Below, in pieces: positions 27,338 to 35,906 of a stretch of 64,000 bases of DNA (positions within the stretch are counted from its first letter, which is position 1; the number at the start of each line of letters is the position of its first letter). The translations under genes were made by a program, and so were the position numbers. The stretch covers positions 1,040,001 to 1,104,000 of the forward strand of contig LSFY01000001.1 in assembly GCA_001584565.1 (NCBI GenBank). Direction: 5' to 3'. The DNA is from Alkalithermobacter thermoalcaliphilus JW-YL-7 = DSM 7308. GTDB taxonomy: Bacteria; Bacillota; Clostridia; Peptostreptococcales; Peptostreptococcaceae. The notes under the pieces are model-generated. The model worked only from the letters and a program-made list of their open reading frames with translations, was not told the origin of the DNA and did not search any database.

Positions 27338-27715
27338 CTACTCCTTTACAATTGGTCCTGTTCCTTGTAGTGTTAATGAATAAGTAACATTGTCATCATA
27401 CGGCATTTCTAGAGGAAAATCAGTTATTATACAAGTACCTTTATATTTTGAGCCAGTTGAAGTTAAAATCTCAACTTCAACTGTGTCTCCTTGTATAAAT
27501 GCTGTTTCAAGATCAAGATAAGCCGCATCATCTTCTACTAGAAGTCCATCTGCAGATATAGACCATTCTTTGAGTGATGCTTCATTTTCTTTCCACCCTT
27601 CGCTTAATTTTGTTGTAGTATCTATTACTGATGCGCTTCTATTTAGAGTCGCACCTCTTTGTCCGCCTAAAACTTTTGATCCTATTTTGATTATAAAATC
27701 TATTCCTTTAGCCAT
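27338..27715 (-). CDS. Major tail (tube) protein, TP901-1-like
   Basis: 125 residues. KVLGGQRGATLNRSASVIDTTTK...WKENEASLKEWSISADGLL is the signature of TP901-1/phi13-type tube proteins, and GTCIITDFPLEMPYDDNVTYSLTLQGTGPI is the conserved C-terminal half. It polymerises as stacked hexamers into the tail tube. The length is near the small end for the family. Confidence 0.9.
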   Translation of the reverse strand: MAKGIDFIIKIGSKVLGGQRGATLNRSASVIDTTTKLSEGWKENEASLKEWSISADGLLVEDDAAYLDLETAFIQGDTVEVEILTSTGSKYKGTCIITDFPLEMPYDDNVTYSLTLQGTGPIVKE

Positions 27716-28097
27716 TTTGTACCTCCCACGCTCTATATATAATTTGTATTGTTCCGTGTAGAAGTTCTATTGTTTCTCTTTCTACACTCATAAATTCAGT
27801 AGTTTTGTATTCATATATATAATTTTCTATTTGAAAATCCTTGACTAATGCCTTTTCTATAAGTCCTAATAGTTTTTTAGTTTGCAAACTACCTCTTTTA
27901 TCACACCAGATATGTATTGTTGTTGTTATTTCTTTTCCTTTTGCTGTTTTTGTGTTATAGTCTATAGATCTGTCTTCCCCAATTACAATATAAGGGAGTT
28001 TTGCATCTTCTGGAATGTAATCGTAAGTATTTGCAATATTTTTTATTTCTTCAATGTTAAGCATTTCAAATATTTTTCTTTGCAAATTATATAACAT
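27708..28097 (-). CDS. Tail terminator protein (DUF3168-like)
   Basis: 129 residues if it starts at ATG 28097 (MLYNLQRKIFEML); the start at 28109 is also possible. The pattern DYIPEDAKLPYIVIGEDRSIDYNTKT...TTTIHIWCDKRGS is that of small tail-terminator proteins of HK97-like phages. It caps the tube and joins it to the neck. It overlaps the next gene upstream by 11 bp and has no strong ribosome site, so coupled translation is likely. Confidence 0.75.
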   Translation of the reverse strand: MLYNLQRKIFEMLNIEEIKNIANTYDYIPEDAKLPYIVIGEDRSIDYNTKTAKGKEITTTIHIWCDKRGSLQTKKLLGLIEKALVKDFQIENYIYEYKTTEFMSVERETIELLHGTIQIIYRAWEVQNG

Positions 28098-28491
28098 CAA
28101 TTTTATCAACTACTTTCTTAATCTCGCTAAGATAAACATTTTCATAACTTCTATGTGCAGGTGTCATGAAAAGTCTTGGATTCACTCTCCCAGTGCTTTT
28201 ACCGCTTTTATGTCTTCTTTGTTTTGTTCCATATTCTAACAAATGCCTATGAGCACCCTTTTTTCCTCGTGGAAACACTGTAGCCGAAGGACCTTTTTTT
28301 CTAAAATACTTTGGCTTTATTGAACTTTTAAGGTTACCTGTTTTAACTGGAACTAGACTTTTTGCTTTGCTAGCTATCCCCTTTGCTGTTTTCTTGACAA
28401 TAGAATCTATTTCTATTTCTTTTTCTTTGCTATATAGAGCCATTTTTTTTAATGTTTTTTCTAGATTTTTAACTTCAACAGTAATACTCAT
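28087..28491 (-). CDS. HK97 gp10-like neck protein
   Basis: 134 residues. VKKTAKGIASKAKSLVPVKTG-NLKSSIKPK and HRHLLEYGTKQRRHKSGKSTG are the typical HK97 gp10 signature (a basic protein with the VxTGxLRxSI motif). It functions at the head-tail interface. Confidence 0.9.
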   Translation of the reverse strand: MSITVEVKNLEKTLKKMALYSKEKEIEIDSIVKKTAKGIASKAKSLVPVKTGNLKSSIKPKYFRKKGPSATVFPRGKKGAHRHLLEYGTKQRRHKSGKSTGRVNPRLFMTPAHRSYENVYLSEIKKVVDKIDVI

Positions 28492-28823
28492 TATATTCTC
28501 TCCGTGCAGAATATTTCTAAATATTTGTTTTCTTCGTCGATATTTATTATATAATCAATATCCAATCTTCGATCTGCGTACTTTATAATTTGAGATTTAT
28601 CTACATCTTTTCTATATCTGATTGTCACTTTATGCGTTACTTCTGCTTGCGCTTGTTGTGCTTGGAAAAATTCTCTACCTCTTAGAGGTTCTATAGCAGC
28701 CCAGACTGTTGCTACTTCTTCCCAGCCTTCTTCTATTTTCCAATCATCAAAATAACCACCTGCTCCATCGGGTATGCCTTTAAATTTCATTATCTTAATC
28801 CGTTTATTCATTTGGCTAAACAT
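28491..28823 (-). CDS. Head-tail joining (head closure) protein
   Basis: About 110 residues from ATG 28823 (MFSQMNKRIKI); a start nine bases earlier is possible. GAGGYFDDWKIEEGWEEVATVWAAIEPLRGREFFQAQQ is the signature of the phage head-tail joining family (SPP1 gp16-like). It closes the portal channel after packaging. Confidence 0.88.
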   Translation of the reverse strand: MFSQMNKRIKIMKFKGIPDGAGGYFDDWKIEEGWEEVATVWAAIEPLRGREFFQAQQAQAEVTHKVTIRYRKDVDKSQIIKYADRRLDIDYIINIDEENKYLEIFCTERI

Positions 28824-28824
28824 G

Positions 28825-29121
28825 TTAATCATCCTCTATTTTTATATTGCTTTCGTAGCAATATTTGAGTTGTGTTAATATAGCATCTATGCTAAATGAT
28901 AATTTGCTTGATTTATCTGTGTTTATTTCTCTATTTTCATACCAATGTGAAACTAATATTTTTACTGCAAGTTTTGCAAGCTCATTAGAATCATCAAATT
29001 CTATGCCTGTTGCATTTTTTATATAATTTTCTGCTGCTATTATTAAGCTGTAAATTAACTGATTGTCATATTCATGATCTATTTTAAGAAAATCTTTAAC
29101 TTCATCAACTGTTAATATCAC
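28825..29121 (-). CDS. Head-tail connector (gp6/gp15-like adaptor)
   Basis: 98 residues from GTG 29121. TVDEVKDFLKIDHEYDNQLIYSLIIAAENYIKNATG is the usual opening of the DNA-packaging/gp6-like connector family. A ring of it sits under the portal. AGGTGGTG precedes the start. Confidence 0.88.
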   Translation of the reverse strand: MILTVDEVKDFLKIDHEYDNQLIYSLIIAAENYIKNATGIEFDDSNELAKLAVKILVSHWYENREINTDKSSKLSFSIDAILTQLKYCYESNIKIEDD

Positions 29122-29165
29122 AATTATTCACCACCTTAAAAATAATAGGTGGGATAATCCACCTA

Positions 29166-30266
29166 TTAAGATAATGCAATCTCTCCGTATACATATGCTT
29201 CTGCGTCTTTGATTTTAACATCTTCTCTTTCTATTGCTCTGAATAGGGTAATATCTGTTAAGTATGCATCACCTGCTACGTCAGATGCAGCTATTGTTAT
29301 TCCTTCTCTTTCAAACATTACTACGGCTTCTTTTAAGTCTCCTATAATCATAGGTGCTTTACCTTCATTCGTTGGTAAATCTTTATTTGAAACCATTACA
29401 ACTGGAACTCCAAATAATTGTTTTCCAGTTGGTGCTGATACTGAAGGTTGTAATAAATAATTTCCATCTTCATCTTTTAATTTATCTAACCAGTTAAATC
29501 CGTCTTGGTTTGTAACGATTAATGATGTATATCTAAACGCTGGATCAAGTTGAACATTAAGAATATCTTTTATATCGTCTGTACTAGCAATAGCTGTTTT
29601 TGATTTAGTTCCAAGTGCAGCTAATATAAGTTTATTCCTTGTAACTCTTGATTCGTCTCCTATCCATCTCACTAATAAGTTTTGTATAGCTTCGTCGCTA
29701 TCTTTCAGTAATTCATTTGTCACTTTCATGAAACCTGCGTATTTTTTAACAGCATACGGTAATCTTGTAAACTGAGGTGTTGTCTTTTCAGGAATATCTC
29801 CACCTTCTGACACTTCAACAAATCCTGTTTGTTGTGCTCTAGTTTTGAATGTTCTTTCGCCAGTCGGCGCTGTTACTTTTTCGACTGTAATTAAGTTTTG
29901 TAATGCATCTTTTGATGTTCTAAACTCATTTACTTTAGTTTGGATGTCTTCCGGAACTGTATAACCTCCGTCTTGATTACTTCCTACACTCATTGCATTT
30001 CTAAATCTGTTTCTTGCTGCATTAATAAATTCCTTAACATGATCTTTTACTTCTGTTATTTGATTCATAGGAATTACACCTCCAGTATCTTCTTTCATTT
30101 GATTTTCCATTTCTTCTAATGCGGTTATTTTAGCTTTTAAAGCCTTAATTTCTTCTGTTTTTGCGTTAATTTCATCTGATGTAACATTTTCTTTTTCTAA
30201 CAAAGCTTTTGCTTGCGTTTGTGTTTCTTCAAGTTTTGCATATACCTCTCTTAATTCTTTAGTCAT
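29166..30266 (-). CDS. Major capsid protein, HK97 fold with delta domain
   Basis: 366 residues. Residues 1-80 are a charged coiled coil, the built-in scaffolding (delta) domain. The shell domain begins near RNAMSVGSNQDGGYTVPEDIQTKV (about 90-115), close to where the protease would cut. GGDIPEKTTPQFTRLPYAVKKYAGFMKVTNELLKDSD is the E-loop region of HK97 proteins. It follows the protease gene with a 4-bp overlap and GGAGGAATG. Confidence 0.95.
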   Translation of the reverse strand: MTKELREVYAKLEETQTQAKALLEKENVTSDEINAKTEEIKALKAKITALEEMENQMKEDTGGVIPMNQITEVKDHVKEFINAARNRFRNAMSVGSNQDGGYTVPEDIQTKVNEFRTSKDALQNLITVEKVTAPTGERTFKTRAQQTGFVEVSEGGDIPEKTTPQFTRLPYAVKKYAGFMKVTNELLKDSDEAIQNLLVRWIGDESRVTRNKLILAALGTKSKTAIASTDDIKDILNVQLDPAFRYTSLIVTNQDGFNWLDKLKDEDGNYLLQPSVSAPTGKQLFGVPVVMVSNKDLPTNEGKAPMIIGDLKEAVVMFEREGITIAASDVAGDAYLTDITLFRAIEREDVKIKDAEAYVYGEIALS

Positions 30267-30988
30267 TTTTCATTCCTCCTTGTTTCTAAAAATAAAATAG
30301 ACTTAGATAATTCATTTTTTAGATTTTCTTTATCAACTATTGCTAAGTCTTGTTTTTGTTCTGTTTTTTCTTCTTTTATTAAATTTCTAGGTATATTTTT
30401 ATACATCTTTGTAAAATTCTTATCGATACTTGCAGCTATTTCCTTCTTTTCTTCAACCTCATCAATTAAACCGTAATTTAGAGCTTCTTCTGCTGTTAGC
30501 CACGTTTCAGCATTCATAAGCTCAATTAATTTTTCTCTGTCAAGATTAGATTTTCCTTGATATGCTGCTATAAGACTTTCTCTTATCTTATCTAAGTCAT
30601 CTGCAAGTTTTCTAAAATCATTTGCATTGCCCATGGCAACAGTCCAAGGGTTGTGTATCATCATCATTGCATTTTGTGGCATTATAACTGTATCTCCAGC
30701 CATTGCTATTATTGAAGCTATGCTTGCCGCTAATCCATCTACGTGTACTACTTTCTTAGATTTGTGCCTTTTTAATATTGAGTAAATTGTTTGACCTGCA
30801 AAAACATCTCCACCTGGACTGTTGATGTAGATATTCAGAACGTCAATTTCTCCTAAAGAGTCCAACTCATCTTTAAATTGCTTTGGAATTACTTCGTCAC
30901 CCCACCAGCTTTCATCTGATATTGGCCCATAAATAAAAAGTTCACCTTCATTATTCTGAACTTTGTTCAGATTCCAAAAATTTTTCAT
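30263..30988 (-). CDS. Head maturation protease, ClpP-like
   Basis: 241 residues from ATG 30988 behind GGGGGTGG. IDVLNIYINSPGGDVFAGQTIYSIL, then GLAASIASIIAMAGD with the nucleophilic serine and MMIHNPWTVAMGNANDF with the histidine, are those of ClpP-type prohead proteases. It removes the delta domains from the capsid protein. It overlaps the portal gene end by 38 bp. Confidence 0.93.
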   Translation of the reverse strand: MKNFWNLNKVQNNEGELFIYGPISDESWWGDEVIPKQFKDELDSLGEIDVLNIYINSPGGDVFAGQTIYSILKRHKSKKVVHVDGLAASIASIIAMAGDTVIMPQNAMMMIHNPWTVAMGNANDFRKLADDLDKIRESLIAAYQGKSNLDREKLIELMNAETWLTAEEALNYGLIDEVEEKKEIAASIDKNFTKMYKNIPRNLIKEEKTEQKQDLAIVDKENLKNELSKSILFLETRRNEK

Positions 30989-32234
30989 CTTTTCCACCCC
31001 CTTTCTTATATTGCTCTCCTGCCATTTCTACAGGTATCATATTTCCATTTACAAGCAATTTGTCGCCACCTTCAAACGGTTCTTTTTCTTCCATTGCTCT
31101 AGCTTCATTTGGAGTAATAAAACCACTTTGTATACCTACTCTGTATGCTTCATATCTTGTCTTAATGTCGCTTCTTAGTATTGCGTCTACGTTGAATTTT
31201 ACGTAGTATCCTTGCTCTATTTCTCTTTGAAGGAATAGTTTATATGTGAGTTCTTGCTCGTACATTGTTAAAATTGGGAGCAAGGTATCAACATAGAATT
31301 CTCTTTGTTGCTCAACTATGTTTGTGTGTGTTGCTCTATCAAGGTCATTTAGCTGATGATTTTTTATTCCAAATGCTGTTGCTATCTGTTTGATTGTCAA
31401 TTGTGTATTTTCAATGAATTGAGCATCAGCCATAGTCAAGCTAATAGGTTCAAACCTATAACCTATAGGTAATAGTGCAACTTTATTTGCGTTTTTAAGT
31501 CCATTTGCCATTTGTTCAAATTTCTCTCTAAACTTTCTTTCAGCTTCTAGATTTAAGTCTCCAATGTAGTGGACTATACCTTTTACTTGCATACCATTTT
31601 TGAATGAGTTGTTTAAAAACTCTGTTGAACTACCTGCATTTTCAATAAGCATTTTTAGATATTCGATAGGACTTATACCTACTATTCCATCATAGGTAAA
31701 TCCTTTGAAATGCAGCATTTCATCAGGCATAACTTTATATTGATTGCCTAAATTATCTGTTACAACATAATAAATCTTATTCTGACTATTTATTACGCCT
31801 TTTTCATCAACATACATTTGAACTTTTGTTGTATCTATAGGATATAACCCTATTATTTTCCCTGCGTTTTTACCACGTTTAGCGTATTCTACCCAAACAT
31901 AAGCATTTCCATATATATTCCTTTGTGTTTCGACACATTTCCAAAAGTCTATAGCACTCATATAAGGATTTGGTCGAAGTTTAAGTAAAGGATATATATA
32001 ATGATCTTTTGCTTTTCTTATTCCTTCATTTTCTTGATAAACTTTTAAAGGTAGTTTTGCTATAGAATCGCTTAAAATTTTAACACAAGCATAAACTGTA
32101 GCCTGCTTTAATGCATTTTTACCTTTTAAATCGTTTGTTTCTATTCCTAGCCATTCTAAAAGCGCAGGATTGTCAATGTTTACTACTTCGTTCTTAGTTT
32201 TAAACAAGTTTTTAAATCTGTTCCAAAACTCCAT
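30951..32234 (-). CDS. Portal protein (HK97 family)
   Basis: 427 residues. NALKQATVYACVKILSDSIAKLPLKVY, LLKLRPNPYMSAIDFWKCVE and FGIKNHQLNDLDRATHTNIVEQQREF are family signatures. Twelve copies form the ring through which DNA enters and leaves the head. GGAGGTG-like ribosome site; 13 bp after the terminase. Confidence 0.95.
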   Translation of the reverse strand: MEFWNRFKNLFKTKNEVVNIDNPALLEWLGIETNDLKGKNALKQATVYACVKILSDSIAKLPLKVYQENEGIRKAKDHYIYPLLKLRPNPYMSAIDFWKCVETQRNIYGNAYVWVEYAKRGKNAGKIIGLYPIDTTKVQMYVDEKGVINSQNKIYYVVTDNLGNQYKVMPDEMLHFKGFTYDGIVGISPIEYLKMLIENAGSSTEFLNNSFKNGMQVKGIVHYIGDLNLEAERKFREKFEQMANGLKNANKVALLPIGYRFEPISLTMADAQFIENTQLTIKQIATAFGIKNHQLNDLDRATHTNIVEQQREFYVDTLLPILTMYEQELTYKLFLQREIEQGYYVKFNVDAILRSDIKTRYEAYRVGIQSGFITPNEARAMEEKEPFEGGDKLLVNGNMIPVEMAGEQYKKGGGKDEKFLESEQSSE

Positions 32235-32247
32235 ACTTTCACCTCCT

Positions 32248-33945
32248 TTAACTCCATAATTGAGTTAAAAACTCAATGTCTGCATATTTATTTATATCTA
32301 CACTATCATTCTTTAGATATAGTTGAGTGTAACTGAATATGCTTGCAACTACTAAGTCTATTCTCGTTTTGTTCTGATTCTCTTTCGCTAAGAGAATATC
32401 ATCTGTTGTTCTTCCTTTAATCGTTGTTGTGTTGCTCATACACCAGTCTAAAAGTTTGTTTTTAGCATATTTGATTTTACCTGTGTAGACATCGTCTCTA
32501 AACTGTTTTATGGGTGGAGATAGGTTGCTATATGTTTGTTTTAACAAAATTACTTCATAATCATTTGATAGACTTTCCATCATCTGCATAGCATTGTATG
32601 GATCTGATACAATGCATTTTATTTTGCAATTGTATTTGTTTTCTATGTTTCTGATGTATTCCTCAACTTGTGTGTAATTCACTATCATTCCTTTTGTTAT
32701 TGTGCAGTATCCTTGCCTTGCTGCTTCTCTATAATCAAATTTTTCACGTCTATTTGCTAAACTGCCGTCTGGTAAAAAACCGTGAGATATTAAATAATAT
32801 ATTCCATTTTCTTTATACATTATTGAAACTGCTGTAAGGTCTGTAGTTAAAGATAAGTCAACTCCAACTACAACCTCTTTTCCTTCAAGGTCTATACTCT
32901 CAACCTCACATTTTTTCCAATATAAAAAGTCAATATATTTTTTTTCATGTGTGCTATCAACAAATACATTCATATGTTTTGTAAGAAACTCAACTCTTTC
33001 AGAAGGTTTTTCAAGTGCAGCTTTTCTGTTATCTATTATTTCGTTGTAGTTTTCCTCTATTCTCAAAGGATTAGCTTGATATAGCCCTATATCGTCCCAT
33101 AAGTGCTCTTCTTCTGCAAAATAAAGTAATGCAAACATTCTATCATCATCTATAACGCCACTATAAACCTTCTTAATGTAGTCTAATTCCTCAAGCATTA
33201 TACTGTCTTTAATAGCATAAGCTGTTGTCAATTTAAACCTTAAAGGATTTTTTACTGACAATTGTCCTGACTTCATAGCATTTATATTTGAGTAATCTCT
33301 AAATGCTCCAACCTCATCAGCTATAAATGCAGATGGTCTAATTGCATTATTTCTACTTGCTTCTGCTGTTCTTGCTTGATAGAAACTATTTGTAAGTTTA
33401 CATACTATTTTCCCGCTTAGTGTATTAGAGATTTTAAAATACTTTTCTATTGCTGGACTTGCTTGTATAATCTGTATCATTGCCTTTTTAACTTCTCCTG
33501 CAAGCTCTCTATCAAGACATATCGAATAAAATTCAGAATAATTATCTTCGGTTAGCATAAGAATTATAATAATTAACGCACATATAAATGTCTTTGCATT
33601 TTTTCTCGGAATAAATAATGTTACATCTCTGTATCTATATTTTTTCTTATCACTTTTAAATCTCCAGCCGAAAATATTGCATAAAAAAAAGGCTTGAAAA
33701 TCCCATAAGCCTTCTAATATTGGTTTCCCTACTACTCCTAATCCAGTCGCAAAATTTAAAAGTCTTAATATACCTTCTATCTTAAATATTTCCCCTTCAT
33801 CAAAGTAGTAAGGAAAATCTTCATTCTTCTGTTTTTCTAAGTCCTCAAGAAAGCACTCACATTGCTTTTTTACTTCTTTTGTAGTGATTTCTTTGCCACT
33901 CACAACATCTATAGCATATCTTTGAGCTTTTTCAAGTAACATCAT
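32248..33945 (-). CDS. terL: Terminase large subunit
   Basis: 565 residues. The N-terminal ATPase has RDVTLFIPRKNAKTFICALI (Walker A-like, near 128-147) and FIADEVGAFRDYSN (Walker B, near 210). The C-terminal nuclease has VVVGVDLSLTTDLTAVSI and IVSDPYNAMQMMESL acidic residues. It pumps DNA into the head and cuts it. The start ATG overlaps the small-subunit stop. Confidence 0.95.
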   Translation of the reverse strand: MMLLEKAQRYAIDVVSGKEITTKEVKKQCECFLEDLEKQKNEDFPYYFDEGEIFKIEGILRLLNFATGLGVVGKPILEGLWDFQAFFLCNIFGWRFKSDKKKYRYRDVTLFIPRKNAKTFICALIIIILMLTEDNYSEFYSICLDRELAGEVKKAMIQIIQASPAIEKYFKISNTLSGKIVCKLTNSFYQARTAEASRNNAIRPSAFIADEVGAFRDYSNINAMKSGQLSVKNPLRFKLTTAYAIKDSIMLEELDYIKKVYSGVIDDDRMFALLYFAEEEHLWDDIGLYQANPLRIEENYNEIIDNRKAALEKPSERVEFLTKHMNVFVDSTHEKKYIDFLYWKKCEVESIDLEGKEVVVGVDLSLTTDLTAVSIMYKENGIYYLISHGFLPDGSLANRREKFDYREAARQGYCTITKGMIVNYTQVEEYIRNIENKYNCKIKCIVSDPYNAMQMMESLSNDYEVILLKQTYSNLSPPIKQFRDDVYTGKIKYAKNKLLDWCMSNTTTIKGRTTDDILLAKENQNKTRIDLVVASIFSYTQLYLKNDSVDINKYADIEFLTQLWS

Positions 33946-34406
33946 TCAGCTCCACCACGCAATACTTTAAGTAGTGGATCTTCTTGCTGTTGTTTTGCTT
34001 GTAAATTTATATTTCCAAGCTTAGCTCTACTTTGCGGTGATAAGCTTAATTCATTACAACATCTGAAAAAGTCTTTTGTATATTTATCCTTGGCTGACAT
34101 TACATTTTTATCAAACATTCTAGTTGTATCTTCGTTTATAAATTTTTCTATTTCTTGCAATCTGTCTATAGCTATAGCTGTTTGAGCTAGAATATATACA
34201 TCTGGATTTCCTAGTATTTCACTTGCTTTCAACATTTCTACTATTTTCTTAAATATTTTTTTCTGATTACTGTTTAAGTGTTTAGGAGGGATTATTTTAT
34301 CAGCTGTGCCCCTTAGCTTTTCCTCTGCTTCTATCCTTGCTTGAATCTCGAACTTAGTTTGACTGTATTTATCTATAACTTTTGCACTTTTGCAAGGTCT
34401 TGCCAT
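33942..34406 (-). CDS. terS: Terminase small subunit (P27 family)
   Basis: 154 residues from ATG 34406 (MARPCKSAKVIDKYSQTK), behind TAGGAGGTGAG; the longer frame reads through the non-coding space. KIIPPKHLNSNQKKIFKKIVEMLKASEILGNPDVYILAQTAIAIDRL is the P27-type core. It recognises the packaging site and brings DNA to TerL. Confidence 0.9.
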   Translation of the reverse strand: MARPCKSAKVIDKYSQTKFEIQARIEAEEKLRGTADKIIPPKHLNSNQKKIFKKIVEMLKASEILGNPDVYILAQTAIAIDRLQEIEKFINEDTTRMFDKNVMSAKDKYTKDFFRCCNELSLSPQSRAKLGNINLQAKQQQEDPLLKVLRGGAE

Positions 34407-34502
34407 AATCTCACCTCCTAAAAATTCCATTTTACAGTTTTTTTTTGAGCGAAGGTGGTCACGCGGTTCTGAGAAATACAGCAAAAATTTTTAGAACACC
34501 CC
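34407..34502. other. Candidate cos/packaging region
   Basis: A 96-bp non-coding space between terS and the HNH gene includes a patch richer in GC than its surroundings (near 34447-34475, GGTGGTCACGCGG). In HK97-like cos phages with an adjacent HNH nuclease the cohesive-end site lies here. No experimental end is visible, so this is inference from position. Confidence 0.35.
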
Positions 34503-34871
34503 TTACCTTTTGTTATGATGCCTATTATGACACTCATGACACAAACTCACTAAATTATCTAAACTCAATCTTTTCTCCCACATCTTTTTAATCTCTTGGA
34601 TGTGGTGCACTACGTCAGCTGATCTTACCCTTCCTTCTTTCAAACACCATTGACACAAGCCTTTGTCTCTAACTAAAGCTAATGTTTTAACCCTTTTCCA
34701 TTCATCACTTTTATAAAAGACGTGATATTTCTTGTCTCTTTTATATCTGATTTCTTGATCGTACTTCTTTTGATGTTCTTTTCTTTTTTTCTCTATTTCT
34801 GCCAAGCACTTGTTGCAATGTTGTTTTTCGTAAGATATTATCGTTCCGCATTTACAAGTTTTTTTTAACAT
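34503..34871 (-). CDS. HNH endonuclease (packaging-associated)
   Basis: 122 residues from ATG 34871 behind AAGGTG. Four N-terminal cysteines (CKCG...CNKC) form a zinc finger; FYKSDEWKRVKTLALVRDKGLCQWCLKEGRVRSADVVHHIQEIKKMW...LSLDNLVSLCHECHNRHHNKR is the complete HNH core. Such nucleases next to terminase help cut the packaging site. Confidence 0.95.
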   Translation of the reverse strand: MLKKTCKCGTIISYEKQHCNKCLAEIEKKRKEHQKKYDQEIRYKRDKKYHVFYKSDEWKRVKTLALVRDKGLCQWCLKEGRVRSADVVHHIQEIKKMWEKRLSLDNLVSLCHECHNRHHNKR

Positions 34872-34881
34872 AAGTTTCACC

Positions 34882-35046
34882 TTATCTTATCTGCTTTTTT
34901 GCTCCGCCTTTACCTCTTTTGTAAATATGTGTATGTACTCCCATCAGTTCTTCTATTTCGCTAAACGAAAGTTTTTCTTCTCTTTTTTTGATCAACTTCT
35001 TGTATTCTTTATTTTGTTTTTGCTTGATATATTCTCCTATTTTCAC
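34882..35046 (-). CDS. Small phage protein, 54 residues
   Basis: GTG 35046 behind GGAGCGGGAGAT opens a 54-codon frame (MKIGEYIKQKQNKEYKKL, then a segment ending KGGAKKQIR). It is very basic. The last part, SFSEIEELMGVHTHIYKRG, resembles small proteins often seen just before HNH/terminase genes. The HNH ribosome site overlaps its end. Function unknown. Confidence 0.65.
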   Translation of the reverse strand: MKIGEYIKQKQNKEYKKLIKKREEKLSFSEIEELMGVHTHIYKRGKGGAKKQIR

Positions 35047-35072
35047 ATCTCCCGCTCCTTTCTGTAAAAAAT

Positions 35073-35107
35073 AAGCACTTAATAACAGTAAATGTTATTA
35101 AGTGCTT
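35073..35107 (-). terminator. Terminator between the csf/early operon and the late operon
   Basis: A perfect 14-bp stem (35073-35086 / 35094-35107) followed on the minus strand by ATTTTTT. It lies downstream of csf3 and of the candidate late promoter, and upstream of the packaging genes. Confidence 0.88.
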
Positions 35108-35188
35108 CAAGGGGGAAATCAAATTTCAAGAAAAAAAATAAGAGCTAGAAAAGCTCTAAATGAAATAGGGGAGAAAATCTCTATTAAT

Positions 35189-35217
35189 ATTATACAATAT
35201 ATACAAGTTTAAAAAGT
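35189..35217 (-). promoter_or_regulatory. Candidate late promoter with perfect -10 and poor -35
   Basis: TATAAT at 35194-35189 (minus strand) has no good hexamer 17 bp upstream (ACTTTT). Such promoters usually need an activator; the ArpU-like protein encoded at 40919-41371 is a candidate. The terminator at 35073-35107 lies between this promoter and the late genes, so antitermination is also possible. Confidence 0.45.
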
Positions 35218-35234
35218 GTATTTTTCGTGCATTT

Positions 35235-35906
35235 TTAGTGCAATTCTCCAGGCATTACACAAAGTTCATTATGATCTTTGCGCCAATAAGGCGGAATAAT
35301 TGGAAGTCTTTGAAAATCAAACCCTTCTAAATTAAGTTCTTTGCAATACTTAGCTGGTATTGGTCGTATCAACTTGCCTTCTTTTAATATACTCCAATCC
35401 TGCTCTATCTCTTCAACTATAATTTCTCTTATCCTTCCATATCCCTGGCTTCCTTTTTTCCCTACATAAAATATATTGTTCTTTAATAGTCTTTCTATTT
35501 CTTCCTTATCACCTCTTGCGTAAAATATTACTTCTTTGTAACTTTTAAGTATAATTGGCATATGGTAATTTTTGAAATGTCCTGCTCCAATATCTACTCT
35601 TTGCTTTTTCCCTTCAATCTTTACTATATCATCATTTTTATCATGCCATTTTTTCGTCCAGCTTGTTACAAATTCTCTATTTTCTCCTATTCCTACACTT
35701 GCGCAATATACATCATATTTTTTGTCTAATATCTTAGATAACATTTCATCTATCATTTCTTTCGTTCCAGCTATTTTATTATTATAGAATTCATCTTTTA
35801 AAATCTCTTTTGCTTTAGCTGCCGATAATATTGAATCTAAGTAGATATATCCTATTGTTGCTATCGGTGTTGACATTTTGAATGTTATTTTTAGATTTTT
35901 AAACAC
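35235..35906 (-). CDS. csf3: Csf3-like (Cas5-type RAMP) protein of a type IV CRISPR-like complex
   Basis: 223 residues from GTG 35906, behind GAAGGTG and overlapping ibrB by 8 bp; a start at 35915 is possible, and earlier in-frame ATGs lie inside ibrB. The opening FKNLKITFKMSTPIATIGYIYLDSILSAA has the shape of Csf3/Cas5 N-termini (strand, S/TPI, then LDxxLAxA). The glycine-rich loop GKKGSQGYGRIREI (149-162) is the RAMP signature, and the tail RPIPAKYC...PPYWRKDHNELCVMPG is Csf3-like. Cas5 proteins cap the 5' end of the guide RNA. It is the last gene of the block, separated from csf2 by cysH, an RHH-like gene, ibrA and ibrB. Confidence 0.75.
   Translation of the reverse strand: MFKNLKITFKMSTPIATIGYIYLDSILSAAKAKEILKDEFYNNKIAGTKEMIDEMLSKILDKKYDVYCASVGIGENREFVTSWTKKWHDKNDDIVKIEGKKQRVDIGAGHFKNYHMPIILKSYKEVIFYARGDKEEIERLLKNNIFYVGKKGSQGYGRIREIIVEEIEQDWSILKEGKLIRPIPAKYCKELNLEGFDFQRLPIIPPYWRKDHNELCVMPGELH

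Noticed and set aside
34407-34484. N-terminal extension of the small terminase (MLYFSEPRDH)
   Set aside because: ATG 34406 has a strong ribosome site and the extension lies in the likely cos region.
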